Translations under genes and position numbers: made by a program
In this document: in pieces, positions 53,342-61,939 of the stretch
Layout of the letters: every line of letters starts with the position of its first letter
Position numbering within the stretch: position 1 is the first letter of the stretch
Notes under the pieces: model-generated
Told to the model about the DNA's origin: nothing
What the model saw: the letters and a program-made list of their open reading frames with translations, nothing else
Database searches by the model: none
Assembly (NCBI RefSeq): GCF_000429425.1
Contig: NZ_AUBV01000005.1
Coordinates: forward strand, 310,001-374,000
Source of the DNA: Algoriphagus mannitolivorans DSM 15301
GTDB taxonomy: Bacteria; Bacteroidota; Bacteroidia; Cytophagales; Cyclobacteriaceae
DNA length: 64,000 bases
Reading direction: 5' to 3'

Positions 53342-53754
53342 GGGTGTTTCTGGATGCAAATGTGCTGGTGTCCGTCTTGAATAAAGTGTATCCACTTTTT
53401 CCCTATTCGGCTAGGATTTTAAGCTTGGCTGATCAGGTTAAATTTCAGCTTTTCACTAGTCCAATTTGTTTGGCGATCGCATTTTATTTTGCCGAGAAAA
53501 AGAGTGGAACAATTCAAGCCAAGCAAAAATTACAAATACTCTCCTCTAGGCTCCAAGTTTCGACTGTGAATACTGATACTGTGTCAAACGCAATTTCCAA
53601 TCCAAGAATACTGGATTTTGAGGATGGTTTGGAGTACTATTCGGCTCTAAAACATGAATGTGAGGCGATCATCACTGAAGACCCGAAAGGCTTCTATTTT
53701 TCAAAAATCCCAATCTATGACTGTCGGAAGTTTCTGGATGAGGTTGTGTTTTGA
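53338..53754 (+). CDS. PIN-domain ribonuclease toxin
   Basis: The 138-residue protein has MRVFLDANVLVSVL at the start with the first acidic residue of the PIN site (Asp6). Further candidate acids lie at DFEDGLEYYSA near 95-105 and in ITEDPKGF near 115. PIN toxins (VapC-like) are Mg-dependent RNases that cut tRNA or rRNA. It is paired with the antitoxin immediately upstream. A 41-bp perfect hairpin repeat follows 5 nt after the stop. Confidence 0.85.
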   Translation: MRVFLDANVLVSVLNKVYPLFPYSARILSLADQVKFQLFTSPICLAIAFYFAEKKSGTIQAKQKLQILSSRLQVSTVNTDTVSNAISNPRILDFEDGLEYYSALKHECEAIITEDPKGFYFSKIPIYDCRKFLDEVVF

Positions 53755-53759
53755 TCCTC

Positions 53760-53800
53760 AACTAACCCACCAAGGGTTCAAAACCCTTGGTGGGTTAGTT
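53760..53800. repeat. Perfect 19-bp palindromic CCAAGGG hairpin
   Basis: AACTAACCCACCAAGGGTT at 53760-53778 and its exact complement at 53782-53800 surround a CAA loop. The element fills the gap between two convergent genes and ends on the first base of the DUF5995 stop triplet. It belongs to the same CCAAGGG family as 39872-39989 and shares the ATGGAGAGT tail. No T run follows. Confidence 0.95.
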
Positions 53801-54564
53801 CAACACTCATGGAGAGTTTTTGTAGTAACCTGATCCAGCTGATCCATTGTCTTGCTTACAGATTTCCACTCTGCTAATCCAACAGCTTTTATCAGAAAGG
53901 CCAAGATTTTACCCGGATTAATCAGCTTTTTAGCCAAAGCAGAAATGTTTTTATCCCGATCCTGAATCTGAAAGTCTTTGTTGGCATCGGCATGGTACTC
54001 CCCCGCATATTTCCAAGCTCCATCCCGCGCGATCTGAATTGAAAAGTTTAATAGCAACTCATCCCGTCCCTTTGCTAAAGGAATGAGCCATCCGAAAATA
54101 GGAGAGACCTTGCTGATATTGGATTTGACTCCATCCACCAATTCAGACAGAATTGAGTTGATCTGGTTAAAATCTGCCTTTATGCCCTCCAAGCTTTGTC
54201 CGGACATGGTTTCAGATGCCGCGATACCCAAGTCCAGATTGATGTGGGCGTTGATTCCCAAAAACAAATGCTGGAGTACCAAATGTTTGGAGCTTTCACT
54301 GGCTTCAAAGGCTAATTTCCAGCTTTCAGTTGGGGTTTTCCCCGCCTTCCATAATTCATAGGCATCTATAAATCGTTTGGCAAAAAGCACATCCAACTTC
54401 TCCATTCGAGGATTGTCCTCAAATTCTCCATTTAGAATCCCTTGCTTAATTCTTCGGGTCACTTGTCGATAGAGAATTCCAAAGTATCCAATTCTACATT
54501 GGGTTGATTTACATTCTTTTACTATCTGATCCATTTTGCCCAGGACCTCATCAATTGTCTCCAT
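53800..54564 (-). CDS. DUF5995 family protein
   Basis: The 254-residue protein matches the DUF5995 pattern: IDEVLGKMDQIV at the start, RIGYFGILYRQVTRRIKQGI, FLGINAHINLDLGIAAS and a C-terminal helical part. Mostly helical with no signal peptide. The conserved His and Asp in GINAHINLDLG hint at a metal site, but no activity is known. It ends in the palindromic repeat and begins 3 nt after the VIT1-type gene, with which it is likely co-transcribed. Confidence 0.85.
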   Translation of the reverse strand: METIDEVLGKMDQIVKECKSTQCRIGYFGILYRQVTRRIKQGILNGEFEDNPRMEKLDVLFAKRFIDAYELWKAGKTPTESWKLAFEASESSKHLVLQHLFLGINAHINLDLGIAASETMSGQSLEGIKADFNQINSILSELVDGVKSNISKVSPIFGWLIPLAKGRDELLLNFSIQIARDGAWKYAGEYHADANKDFQIQDRDKNISALAKKLINPGKILAFLIKAVGLAEWKSVSKTMDQLDQVTTKTLHEC

Positions 54565-54567
54565 TTA

Positions 54568-55287
54568 TTATTTGAAAAAGCTTTCTAATACATCTCCTAC
54601 ATAATAGGCCACCACCGCTGCCAAAAGACCAAGTGCTACCGTCTCCAAAATACTCCTCAGGGCAGAGGTTTGGTTGACAATTCCTTTTAGCCACCCGACG
54701 ATCAAAAATGCTAAGCCGGTCAGGACGCTGGTCCAGAAGAAGGAATTGATTTCCATCGGAAAGAAAAAATTCCACAGATACACCATTAAGGGAATAAAGC
54801 CTACCATAATAAAAGAGATCAGGGTTGCTAAGCCAATTTTTAATGGGCTTTTATTTTCCTTCATCATGCCTAATTCATCTTTCATCATCTCAGCCACCCA
54901 AAGGTCCTTGTCCGAGCAAATATGATCCACAATTTGATCCAAAAGCTCTCCCTGAAACCCCTTTTCCCGGTAGATTTCGGCGATTTCCTCCCGTTCGATT
55001 TCTGGGAGATTTTCGATTTCCCAGTATTCAATCTTCTCGTGCTTGTCAAAGTTATCCCGTTCACTTTTCGCAGACAGGTAGGCGCCGACTGACATGGAAA
55101 AACCGTCCGCCAGAAGGTTGGCAAAGCCCAGGATGATCAAAATTCCGGGGTCCAAATTTGCCCCATAACCTCCGGCCACAACTGCAAAGGTGGTGACCGC
55201 CCCATCAATTCCTCCATAAACGAATTCACGAAGGTATTCTTGCAACTTTCCGAATTTGGTGGTTGGCTGGTGTAACGTATTTTCCAT
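54568..55287 (-). CDS. VIT1/CCC1-type metal transporter
   Basis: The 239-residue protein has REFVYGGIDGAVTTFAVVAGG near residues 20-40 and LGFANLLADGFSMSVGAYL near 55-75. A cytoplasmic metal-binding helical segment rich in Glu follows (EIEREEIAEIYREKG), then three more membrane spans. VIT/CCC1 proteins move Fe2+ or Mn2+ out of the cytosol. Sits between the M19 dipeptidase (4 nt upstream) and DUF5995 (3 nt downstream), a compact three-gene unit. Confidence 0.9.
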   Translation of the reverse strand: MENTLHQPTTKFGKLQEYLREFVYGGIDGAVTTFAVVAGGYGANLDPGILIILGFANLLADGFSMSVGAYLSAKSERDNFDKHEKIEYWEIENLPEIEREEIAEIYREKGFQGELLDQIVDHICSDKDLWVAEMMKDELGMMKENKSPLKIGLATLISFIMVGFIPLMVYLWNFFFPMEINSFFWTSVLTGLAFLIVGWLKGIVNQTSALRSILETVALGLLAAVVAYYVGDVLESFFK

Positions 55288-55290
55288 GGA

Positions 55291-56454
55291 TTAACGGAGA
55301 TTGGTCAAAAAGAAGCGTTTCACATTCTCTCCCATTACAGCTCGGATCTCTTCTTCAGAAAAGCCGATATTCATCAATCCTTCTACAATGAGAGGCAGAC
55401 CTGTGATGTCGAAAGGAACGGCAACGGAACCATCATAATCTGAACCTAAGGCAACATACTCTACTCCGACCAAATCCCTGACATGCTTGATCGAAGCAAT
55501 GATGTTGGGGAGTTCGGGTTCTCCAACGGCCATATCAAAAAAAGCTATTCCAATAATTCCACCCTTAGCCGCAATTTTTTGGATTTGAGCATCACTGAGA
55601 TTTCTCTGAGAATCTAAAACAGCTCTGACACCAGTGTGAGACACAATGACCGGTTCCGAGCTAAGATTTAGGACATCCTCTACGATTGCCGGAGAGGAGT
55701 GGGCTAAGTCTATAAAAATTCCCAATTCATTCATTTTTCGAACGGCAGATTTCCCGAATTCAGTCAACCCTTCGCCATTTTCTCCGTGGGCAGATCCTCC
55801 AAATTCATTGTCAAAAAAGTGGGTGGGTCCGATCATCCTCACACCGGCAGCATATACTTTTTCCAAGTTTTCTAAAGAAGCTTCCAGAGCATGTCCTCCC
55901 TCAATTCCCAGCATGGCGCCAATTACCTCTTTATCGGTTTTTCTTGCTTCTAGAAGCTTCTCCAAATCAGATTTTGACTTGACAAAAATCGCCTTCCCTC
56001 CTTCGTTCTCAACAAACTGGGCAAGGGCTTCACTTTGGGTCAGGGTACGGTTAATCAGACTAAACCAATTCCAAGGCCCATCTCCTTTGGCAATAGTAAG
56101 CGGAGTGATATTGTCAAAAGTATCCTCGCTATTACTTTTCATATTCTGTCCAGCAGGGGATTTGGAGACAATGGTGAACATTTCAAGAGCAACCTTGGCT
56201 TCCCGCATTCTTGGGAAATCCACATGTCCCCGATCACCTCTTTTGTTGAGATTTCTCCCCCAAAGAAGCGCGTCACAATGAAGGTCGCTGATGAAATCCA
56301 AACGGTCGTAGAGTGCCTGGGCTTCAGGAGAGACGTGGTACGGAGCAGGACTTTTTACTGGATTTCTTTGAGTTTCGATATACTGCGGAACTGTGTTTAT
56401 GCCTATAAGATAGACGACGAACAAAATTCCCAGAAAGAGAAAAAACTTTTTCAT
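55291..56454 (-). CDS. Membrane dipeptidase (peptidase family M19)
   Basis: The 387-residue protein has one N-terminal membrane anchor (MKKFFLFLGILFVVYLIG). The M19 TIM barrel follows with zinc ligands in SDLHCDALLWG, the bridging Glu in LGIEGGHALE, and His in IDLAHSSP and VSHTGVRA, then GSDYDGS. It hydrolyses dipeptides, including some D-amino-acid-containing ones, outside the cytoplasm. ATG 56454 is chosen; a GTG at 56472 would add six residues before the anchor. Confidence 0.92.
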   Translation of the reverse strand: MKKFFLFLGILFVVYLIGINTVPQYIETQRNPVKSPAPYHVSPEAQALYDRLDFISDLHCDALLWGRNLNKRGDRGHVDFPRMREAKVALEMFTIVSKSPAGQNMKSNSEDTFDNITPLTIAKGDGPWNWFSLINRTLTQSEALAQFVENEGGKAIFVKSKSDLEKLLEARKTDKEVIGAMLGIEGGHALEASLENLEKVYAAGVRMIGPTHFFDNEFGGSAHGENGEGLTEFGKSAVRKMNELGIFIDLAHSSPAIVEDVLNLSSEPVIVSHTGVRAVLDSQRNLSDAQIQKIAAKGGIIGIAFFDMAVGEPELPNIIASIKHVRDLVGVEYVALGSDYDGSVAVPFDITGLPLIVEGLMNIGFSEEEIRAVMGENVKRFFLTNLR

Positions 56455-56716
56455 GGGCCGGGGTTTTGCCACTTAAGATAGTTAAAAATCATAGGAAAGA
56501 TTTTCTAAAATTGATGACCATTTTTAAGGATTGACACTTGATATACTATCTTGAATGCTAAAGGATAGTTCATTTTTTTGACTAGGTAATGGATTTGCTG
56601 CTTGGGAATTCTATCGAGCCATAGAAGGAGTGAAGTTTAAATCCGTGGATTCCGTTGTGAATTCATTGGGCAAGATTGGGTTGATGAAAAATATTTTGAA
56701 AATATTTTTCGGAAAT

Positions 56717-56747
56717 TTTGAATTTCTGGATGCTTTTTATAGGTTTA
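56717..56747 (+). promoter_or_regulatory. Candidate small-RNA promoter
   Basis: TTTG at 56717-56720 and TAGGTTTA at 56740-56747 are 19 bp apart, one base from the Bacteroidota consensus. A start near 56753 would give an RNA of about 110 nt ending at the terminator. Confidence 0.45.
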
Positions 56748-56752
56748 AGAAA

Positions 56753-56867
56753 CTTTTGCAAACAAAAAATTGCTTAATCCAGCACTTTGCCAAAGTTTAT
56801 ATGGTTTTAATCCATTAACAATAAACCCTGACTGGGAGCCTAATTTTAAAAAGGCTCCCTTTTTTTT
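56753..56867 (+). ncRNA. Candidate small RNA with intrinsic terminator
   Basis: The stretch contains small hairpins GCAA..TTGC (56758-56773) and ACTTTG-C-CAAAGT (56784-56796), and ends with a terminator: GGGAGCC (56834-56840), GGCTCCC (56853-56859) and eight T. No gene ends just upstream or begins just downstream on this strand. No known RNA family is recognised; the class is inferred. Confidence 0.4.
56834..56867 (+). terminator. Orphan intrinsic terminator
   Basis: GGGAGCC pairs with GGCTCCC around an AT-rich 12-nt loop (itself able to extend the stem with AA/TT pairs) and is followed by eight T. Orientation is plus; both neighbouring genes are on the minus strand. Confidence 0.88.
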
Positions 56868-57208
56868 GGCCTTTTGTTTTCACTCTTTTGTCAAAAGTTC
56901 AAAAACTGGTTTAAAAATTCTTTGATTTAGGTCAAAATTTTGTAAAAAATCAGGAAATCGGTTTCCGTAATCTGAATTATCTGAAAATTAGAAGATTCTG
57001 ATTTTTGGTCTGAAAAGTGAAAAATCTTCCCATTTATTTCGAATTACCATTTTTTTGAAAGATGGCTAAAAGTAATTCATCACTAATGAAATGATGTTTT
57101 TTGCGATAAGTCTCTTATAAAAAGACTTTTGGAATAATTGGTAAAGTGATTTTTCAGTCAGTCCCCACTACGTTGGAATGGATTGTTTGGGATAGTTGTA
57201 CCATGAGT

Positions 57209-58243
57209 CTATACCAATCCAAGGGAATCTATTAAAAGTTGCTGCCTTTCTGAAAAGGAAAATCGGCTTATGATGCGTTCCCTGGCTTGCTTCGAAAGCT
57301 CCTCAAGAGGAGAACTCTTAAGTTCCTCGACCAATTGCTCCAGCTCAAGTATGTTTTTTTGATGAAGAATTTTTCCCACATCCCCGATAATCTCCGGAAT
57401 TGCTCCAACAGCCGAACCGATTGGGATGCAACCACAAGACATGGCCTCGCCCAGAGCATTTGGAAATCCCTCAGAAGTAGAAAGCTGCAGATAGAATTGG
57501 TGTGAATTGTACAAGTCCCGAAGCTGCTGGGGAGACATTTTTCCCAAAACAGAAATATTGGTGTTTGAGCTAGAAAAAAAGGAGTCTCCAACCAAAGTGA
57601 AATCCCAGTTTGGATGTGCTGCGGCCAATTTTTCAATTAAGTCATATCCTTTGACAATAGCTCTGGAGGAATTGGATGTGCCAGTTGCAACAGAGATAAA
57701 GCTGAAAGGCTTTCGTTCTGTGCCCAAATCCCTCCAAAAATCGGTGTCAAAACCATTTGGAATGACTCTTATTGGGGTTTTCAAATCGGGAATCAGATTA
57801 AATAAGCCTTGCTTGGGATTGATTTGAGGATCATAAGTATAGTCCTGCTTTACCAAAGCTTCTGCCACAGGCAAAATCAAAGTGCAGTTTTTGAAAGAAT
57901 AAATCGTGGCTTTTCTCAACCATTTCTTTCGGAAATTCCCATATCCGATTTCAGGCATATTGATGCAGTCCATTCCGCCCGCCTGGATGGTGCACTTTTT
58001 TCCAAAAACTTTCCCAAACCAAACAGGAAGCACACTATGATATCCTCCAAAAAAACAGAGGTATTGACTGGTGCGAGGTAGAAACCAGAGCAATTGAAAA
58101 AATTGAAGAATAAAGTAAAATGGAAGTTTGATCGGGCTTTGGGTAAACTCCAAAGGCTTGATTTTAGCCGCGGGACTGATCATTTCTAGGTCACGGTCGA
58201 TAAATGCGGTGAGGACGGGGAAGGTGTAGAGGATCACATTCAA
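57209..58243 (-). CDS. Glycosyltransferase family 4 protein
   Basis: The 344-residue GT-B protein has an N-terminal acceptor domain with PVWFGKVFGKKCTIQAGG and a C-terminal nucleotide-sugar domain with VIPNGFDTDFW. The family E-x7-E element is in STSEGFPNALGEAMSCG, followed by AVGAIPEIIGDVG. It transfers a sugar to a polysaccharide or lipid acceptor in the cytoplasm; donor and acceptor are unknown. No other polysaccharide genes are near. Its start overlaps the end of the MNT gene by 4 nt, so it may be expressed with the HEPN/MNT pair. Confidence 0.88.
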   Translation of the reverse strand: MNVILYTFPVLTAFIDRDLEMISPAAKIKPLEFTQSPIKLPFYFILQFFQLLWFLPRTSQYLCFFGGYHSVLPVWFGKVFGKKCTIQAGGMDCINMPEIGYGNFRKKWLRKATIYSFKNCTLILPVAEALVKQDYTYDPQINPKQGLFNLIPDLKTPIRVIPNGFDTDFWRDLGTERKPFSFISVATGTSNSSRAIVKGYDLIEKLAAAHPNWDFTLVGDSFFSSSNTNISVLGKMSPQQLRDLYNSHQFYLQLSTSEGFPNALGEAMSCGCIPIGSAVGAIPEIIGDVGKILHQKNILELEQLVEELKSSPLEELSKQARERIISRFSFSERQQLLIDSLGLV

Positions 58244-58542
58244 CCGATCAAAATCCCTGTTTCCTTGATTTCTTTTGCAAAAGGGTTTTGAGAATTGAAG
58301 TCCTCTGAATTAAGAGGATGTGGTTCGATTCTCAGATCTATTTTTCTTCTAAGTTTTCTGAGGGCCTGCTGAGTTTGAAAAAAATCATCCATTCGGTCAA
58401 AGACCAAGGCCACATCTACATCGCTAGATTCTTTCTCAAGACCTTTAGCATAAGAGCCAAAAAGGTAGGCTTCTCTTAATCCCAAGTTTTCAGGGATTAA
58501 GGTTAGAAAACTCTTTACGTTCTTTAGAATTTCTGAATTAAC
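58240..58542 (-). CDS. MNT-type minimal nucleotidyltransferase (antitoxin)
   Basis: The 100-residue protein starts at ATG 58542. A start at 58599 would add 19 residues that overlap the HEPN gene more deeply. The nucleotidyltransferase signature GSYAKGLEKESSDVDVALV (GS-x10-DxD) is complete, and ENLGLREAYLFGSYAKG is typical. In HEPN/MNT modules the MNT protein neutralises the HEPN RNase, in studied cases by AMPylating it. Overlaps the HEPN gene by 19 nt. Confidence 0.85.
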   Translation of the reverse strand, partial: VNSEILKNVKSFLTLIPENLGLREAYLFGSYAKGLEKESSDVDVALVFDRMDDFFQTQQALRKLRRKIDLRIEPHPLNSEDFNSQNPFAKEIKETGILIG

Positions 58543-58925
58543 CATAGCCTTAGCGTTTCGATTCGTTCTTTCCAAAGGAACGAAAATTCTTTGGTGCAAA
58601 GTTTATAAAATTCTCTTTTATAACTGTCATATCGGGCATTTAGATTAAATGTAGAGATTTGATCTAACCAATCTTTTTGGGTTTCATCGAGTGAAAAATT
58701 GCATTTGTCAGCTAGTCTCAAAAGGTCATGGGTAAAAAGAGCATTTTTTTGATTGTCTTTGACATAGAGGGCTTTCAAAAGTTTTTCTAGAACCAAATGT
58801 CCGATGAATAATCCCCAACTAAAATCCTTTGATTTAAATAGGTTCTGCATGGTCTTATAGTCCTGATCAGAAGACTCTTTCCAAAACTGAATGATCTTTT
58901 CTATATCTTCAAATTTTTCATTCAT
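58524..58925 (-). CDS. HEPN-domain protein (toxin partner)
   Basis: The 133-residue all-helical protein has FIGHLVLEKLLKALYV near residue 40 and FNLNARYDSYKREFYK near 95, matching small HEPN proteins (PF05168-like) paired with MNT genes. The classical Rx4-6H RNase motif is not clear, so activity is uncertain. Probably forms a toxin-antitoxin pair with the overlapping downstream MNT gene. leuS lies upstream, separated by a terminator. Confidence 0.8.
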   Translation of the reverse strand: MNEKFEDIEKIIQFWKESSDQDYKTMQNLFKSKDFSWGLFIGHLVLEKLLKALYVKDNQKNALFTHDLLRLADKCNFSLDETQKDWLDQISTFNLNARYDSYKREFYKLCTKEFSFLWKERIETLRLWLIQKF

Positions 58926-58934
58926 AATTCAATT

Positions 58935-58969
58935 TAAAAAATAAGGGCCAAAAGAATTTCTCTTGGCCC
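58935..58969 (-). terminator. Intrinsic terminator of leuS
   Basis: On the minus strand GGGCCAA pairs with TTGGCCC (58945-58951 / 58963-58969), extendable inward by AG/CT, followed by a T-rich tail TTATTTTTT. It lies 26 bp after the leuS stop and before the HEPN start. Confidence 0.87.
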
Positions 58970-58995
58970 ATTGATTTTTAAGTGTTTATGCCATT

Positions 58996-61770
58996 TTAAA
59001 CCACCAAGTTCACAATCTTGCCTGGGACGATAATCACCTTTTTAGGTGCCTTTCCTTCCAGCCATTTTTGGACTGTCTCATCCGCCATAGCGGCCTTTTC
59101 GATTTCCGGGATGGCTAAAGACAGTGGAAGATTGAGTTTAGCCCGCATCTTTCCATTGATCATCACCGGGTATTCAAAATTGCTTTCTACTAAATATTCT
59201 TCTTTGAATTCCGGGAATTTCGCTTGGGTGATGGATTCGGAATTACCCAACAAAGCCCAAAGTTCCTCCGCAATATGAGGTGCGTAAGGAGAGATCAATA
59301 CCGCCAAGGGCTCCAGAACTTCCCTCTTATTGCATTTCAAAGCTGTCAGCTCGTTGACGCAAATCATAAAACTGGAGACTGAAGTATTAAAGGAATGATT
59401 GGCCATGTCCTCTTCCATCTTTTTGATGGCTTTGTGCAGCGCCTTCAATTCTTCCTTGCTGGCTTTTTCGTCAGAAACTGCGAATTCTCCTTTGGCATTA
59501 TGATACAGGTTCCAAAGCTTTCTCAGGAACTTATAAACCCCATCGATTCCATTGGTATTCCAAGGTTTGAATTGCTCCAAAGGCCCTAAGAACATCTCGT
59601 ATAAGCGAAGTGTATCGGCTCCGTAGCGTTCGATGATGTCGTCAGGATTGACTACATTATACTTGGATTTGGACATCTTTTCGACTTCCGCTCCGCAGAT
59701 GTATTTGCCGTCTTCGAGGATAAATTCCGCGTTTGCCAAGTCCGGTCTCCAAGCTTTAAACTTTTCCAGATTTAACTGGTCGTTGTGAACAATATTCACA
59801 TCTACGTGCATCGAAGAGGTGTCATGCTGATCTTTTAATCCATAGGAGACAAAGGTGTTGGTTCCTTTAATCCTGTATACAAAATTTGACCGACCTTGGA
59901 TCATGCCTTGATTGATCATTTTCTGGAATGGCTCGTCAATGCTTACGGCACCGATGTCATTCAAAAACTTGGTCCAGAAACGGGAATACAACAAATGGCC
60001 AGTGGCATGCTCCGAGCCTCCAATGTACAAGTCCACGGCTCCCCAATAGTCAGTTTTAGCTTTGTCTGCGAAAACTGAATTGTTTTTCGGGTCCATGTAC
60101 CGGAAGAAGTACCAACTTGAACCAGCCCAACCTGGCATGGTAGAGAGCTCCAAAGGATATTCTCCATCTTCGGTTTTGTAGGTCCAGTCTTTGGCTCTTC
60201 CCAGTGGCGGCTCACCGTCTTCGGTGGGTAAATACTTGTCCACTTCCGGAAGTACTAGAGGCAGGTCTTTTTCCTCCATCAAGTAAGGCAATCCGCCTTT
60301 GAAATAAACCGGCAGTGGCTCCCCCCAATAGCGCTGACGGGTAAAAATCGCATCCCGCATTCTGTATTGGATTTTGCCTTTGCCGATTCCTTTTTCTTCT
60401 AAGAATTCAATCGCCTTTGCCATCGCCTCTTTCATGTAAAGGCCTGAGATAAATCCTGAGTTGATTATCAAACCGCCTTTGCCGGGAAAGGACCCGTTTT
60501 CCATGGAGCCTTCGATGACTTGTCGGATTTCCAATCCAAAGTGCTTGGCAAAATTATAATCCCGCTCGTCGTGAGCAGGTACTGCCATTACAGCACCTGT
60601 TCCGTATCCTGCCAGGACGTAGTCTGCTACCCAAATCTGGATTTCTTCTCCGTTGAATGGATTGATGGCAAAAGAGCCTGTGAATGCGCCGGAAATGGTT
60701 TTCACATCGCTCATCCGCTCGCGCTCGGATCGGTTTTTGGCTACCTGAATGTAGGCCTCAGCAGTTTCTCGCTGATCGTCAGTGACCAATTCTGCAGCCA
60801 AATCTGATTCAGGAGCCAAGGCCAAATAGGTCACTCCATAGATAGTATCTACTCGGGTGGTAAATACTTTGATTTTTTTGTCTGAGCCCTTTACATCAAA
60901 AAGTACTTCCGCTCCGATCGATTTCCCGATCCAGTTGCGCTGCATTTCTTTGATGGGTTCAGACCAATCCAATTTATCCAAGCCTTGAAGCAAACGGTCT
61001 GCATAAGCGGTAATCCGCATGGACCATTGCATCATTTTCTTTCGCTCTACCGGATGACCCCCTCTTTCGGAGAATCCATCCTTCACCTCATCGTTGGAAA
61101 GTACCGTTCCTAGAGCCGCACACCAGTTGACAGTAGTTTCCGCCAAATAAGTCAGACGGTACTTCAGGAGCATTTCCTGTTTTGCTTTTTCGGAAAAAGC
61201 ATTCCAATCTATAGCACTGAATATTGGGGTGTCTTCGTCACAAACAGCTTTCAGACCCTTGTTTCCTTCTTTTTCAAATCGGGAAACCAAGGAATCAATT
61301 GACAAGGCCTTATCGGCGTCTTGATCATAATAGCTGTTGAACAGCTGCATAAAAATCCACTGTGTCCACTTGTAGTAGTCCGGATCTGAGGTTCTCACTT
61401 CCCGGTCCCAATCGAATGCAAAACCGATGTTTTTCAGCTGTTCGGTATAGCGGGTAATATTTTCCTCGGTGGTGATGGCGGGATGCTGTCCGGTTTGGAT
61501 GGCGTACTGCTCAGCAGGTAGTCCAAAGGAATCATAGCCCATGGGATGCAGGACGTTGAATCCTTTCAGCATTTTGAATCTGGATACGATATCTGAAGCG
61601 ATGTATCCCAGGGGATGTCCTACGTGAAGTCCCGCGCCGGAGGGGTATGGGAACATGTCCAGGGAATAAAATTTTGGTTTGGAAGGATCTACTTCAGCTT
61701 TGAAGGTGCCCTTATTTTTCCAGTATCCTTGCCATTTCTGCTCGATTTCCCTGAAATTGTATTCCGCCAT
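58996..61770 (-). CDS. leuS: Leucine--tRNA ligase
   Basis: The 924-residue class I synthetase begins [17 protein letters not shown]. It has the HIGH-type element [12 protein letters not shown] near residue 50, an editing CP1 domain in the middle ([33 protein letters not shown]) and KMSKSKYN near 690. The C-terminal anticodon domain ends with [17 protein letters not shown] 61770 is preferred over an upstream frame start at 61932, which would add 54 unrelated residues. A TATTTTTG box lies 37-44 nt upstream. Confidence 0.97.
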   Translation of the reverse strand: MAEYNFREIEQKWQGYWKNKGTFKAEVDPSKPKFYSLDMFPYPSGAGLHVGHPLGYIASDIVSRFKMLKGFNVLHPMGYDSFGLPAEQYAIQTGQHPAITTEENITRYTEQLKNIGFAFDWDREVRTSDPDYYKWTQWIFMQLFNSYYDQDADKALSIDSLVSRFEKEGNKGLKAVCDEDTPIFSAIDWNAFSEKAKQEMLLKYRLTYLAETTVNWCAALGTVLSNDEVKDGFSERGGHPVERKKMMQWSMRITAYADRLLQGLDKLDWSEPIKEMQRNWIGKSIGAEVLFDVKGSDKKIKVFTTRVDTIYGVTYLALAPESDLAAELVTDDQRETAEAYIQVAKNRSERERMSDVKTISGAFTGSFAINPFNGEEIQIWVADYVLAGYGTGAVMAVPAHDERDYNFAKHFGLEIRQVIEGSMENGSFPGKGGLIINSGFISGLYMKEAMAKAIEFLEEKGIGKGKIQYRMRDAIFTRQRYWGEPLPVYFKGGLPYLMEEKDLPLVLPEVDKYLPTEDGEPPLGRAKDWTYKTEDGEYPLELSTMPGWAGSSWYFFRYMDPKNNSVFADKAKTDYWGAVDLYIGGSEHATGHLLYSRFWTKFLNDIGAVSIDEPFQKMINQGMIQGRSNFVYRIKGTNTFVSYGLKDQHDTSSMHVDVNIVHNDQLNLEKFKAWRPDLANAEFILEDGKYICGAEVEKMSKSKYNVVNPDDIIERYGADTLRLYEMFLGPLEQFKPWNTNGIDGVYKFLRKLWNLYHNAKGEFAVSDEKASKEELKALHKAIKKMEEDMANHSFNTSVSSFMICVNELTALKCNKREVLEPLAVLISPYAPHIAEELWALLGNSESITQAKFPEFKEEYLVESNFEYPVMINGKMRAKLNLPLSLAIPEIEKAAMADETVQKWLEGKAPKKVIIVPGKIVNLVV

Positions 61771-61806
61771 GATTGAAATTTTCTTGGTTTTTTGACTAAA
61801 TGCCTG

Positions 61807-61814
61807 CAAAAATA
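61807..61814 (-). promoter_or_regulatory. Candidate -7 box (TATTTTTG) of leuS
   Basis: Minus-strand TATTTTTGC matches TAnnTTTG, 36 nt before the leuS ATG. A TTTG lies 24 bp further upstream, longer than the usual spacing. Confidence 0.4.
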
Positions 61815-61939
61815 GAAAATTCAAGCGGCTTTGGTAAGCAAATCTCCAATTCCTCCTAAAACCCCCAATTTGCCATTGATCAAGTTTGTTTCGGGGTTGG
61901 CGGTGTTTTTTGTATTTTCCCAGACTAACCAACCACCTT

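Larger units (their letters stand above)
56455..57208. other. Long AT-rich gene-poor region with an orphan terminator
   Basis: About 750 bp between two minus-strand genes carry no convincing protein gene. The only notable items are a plus-strand promoter-like pair (56717-56747) and a strong terminator (56834-56867), which together define a candidate small RNA. The last 340 bp (56868-57208) are AT-rich with nothing recognised. Confidence 0.55.

Noticed and set aside
56630..56818. 62-codon plus-strand frame before the orphan terminator
   Set aside because: No start context, no recognisable motif, AT-driven composition; a non-coding RNA explains the terminator equally well.
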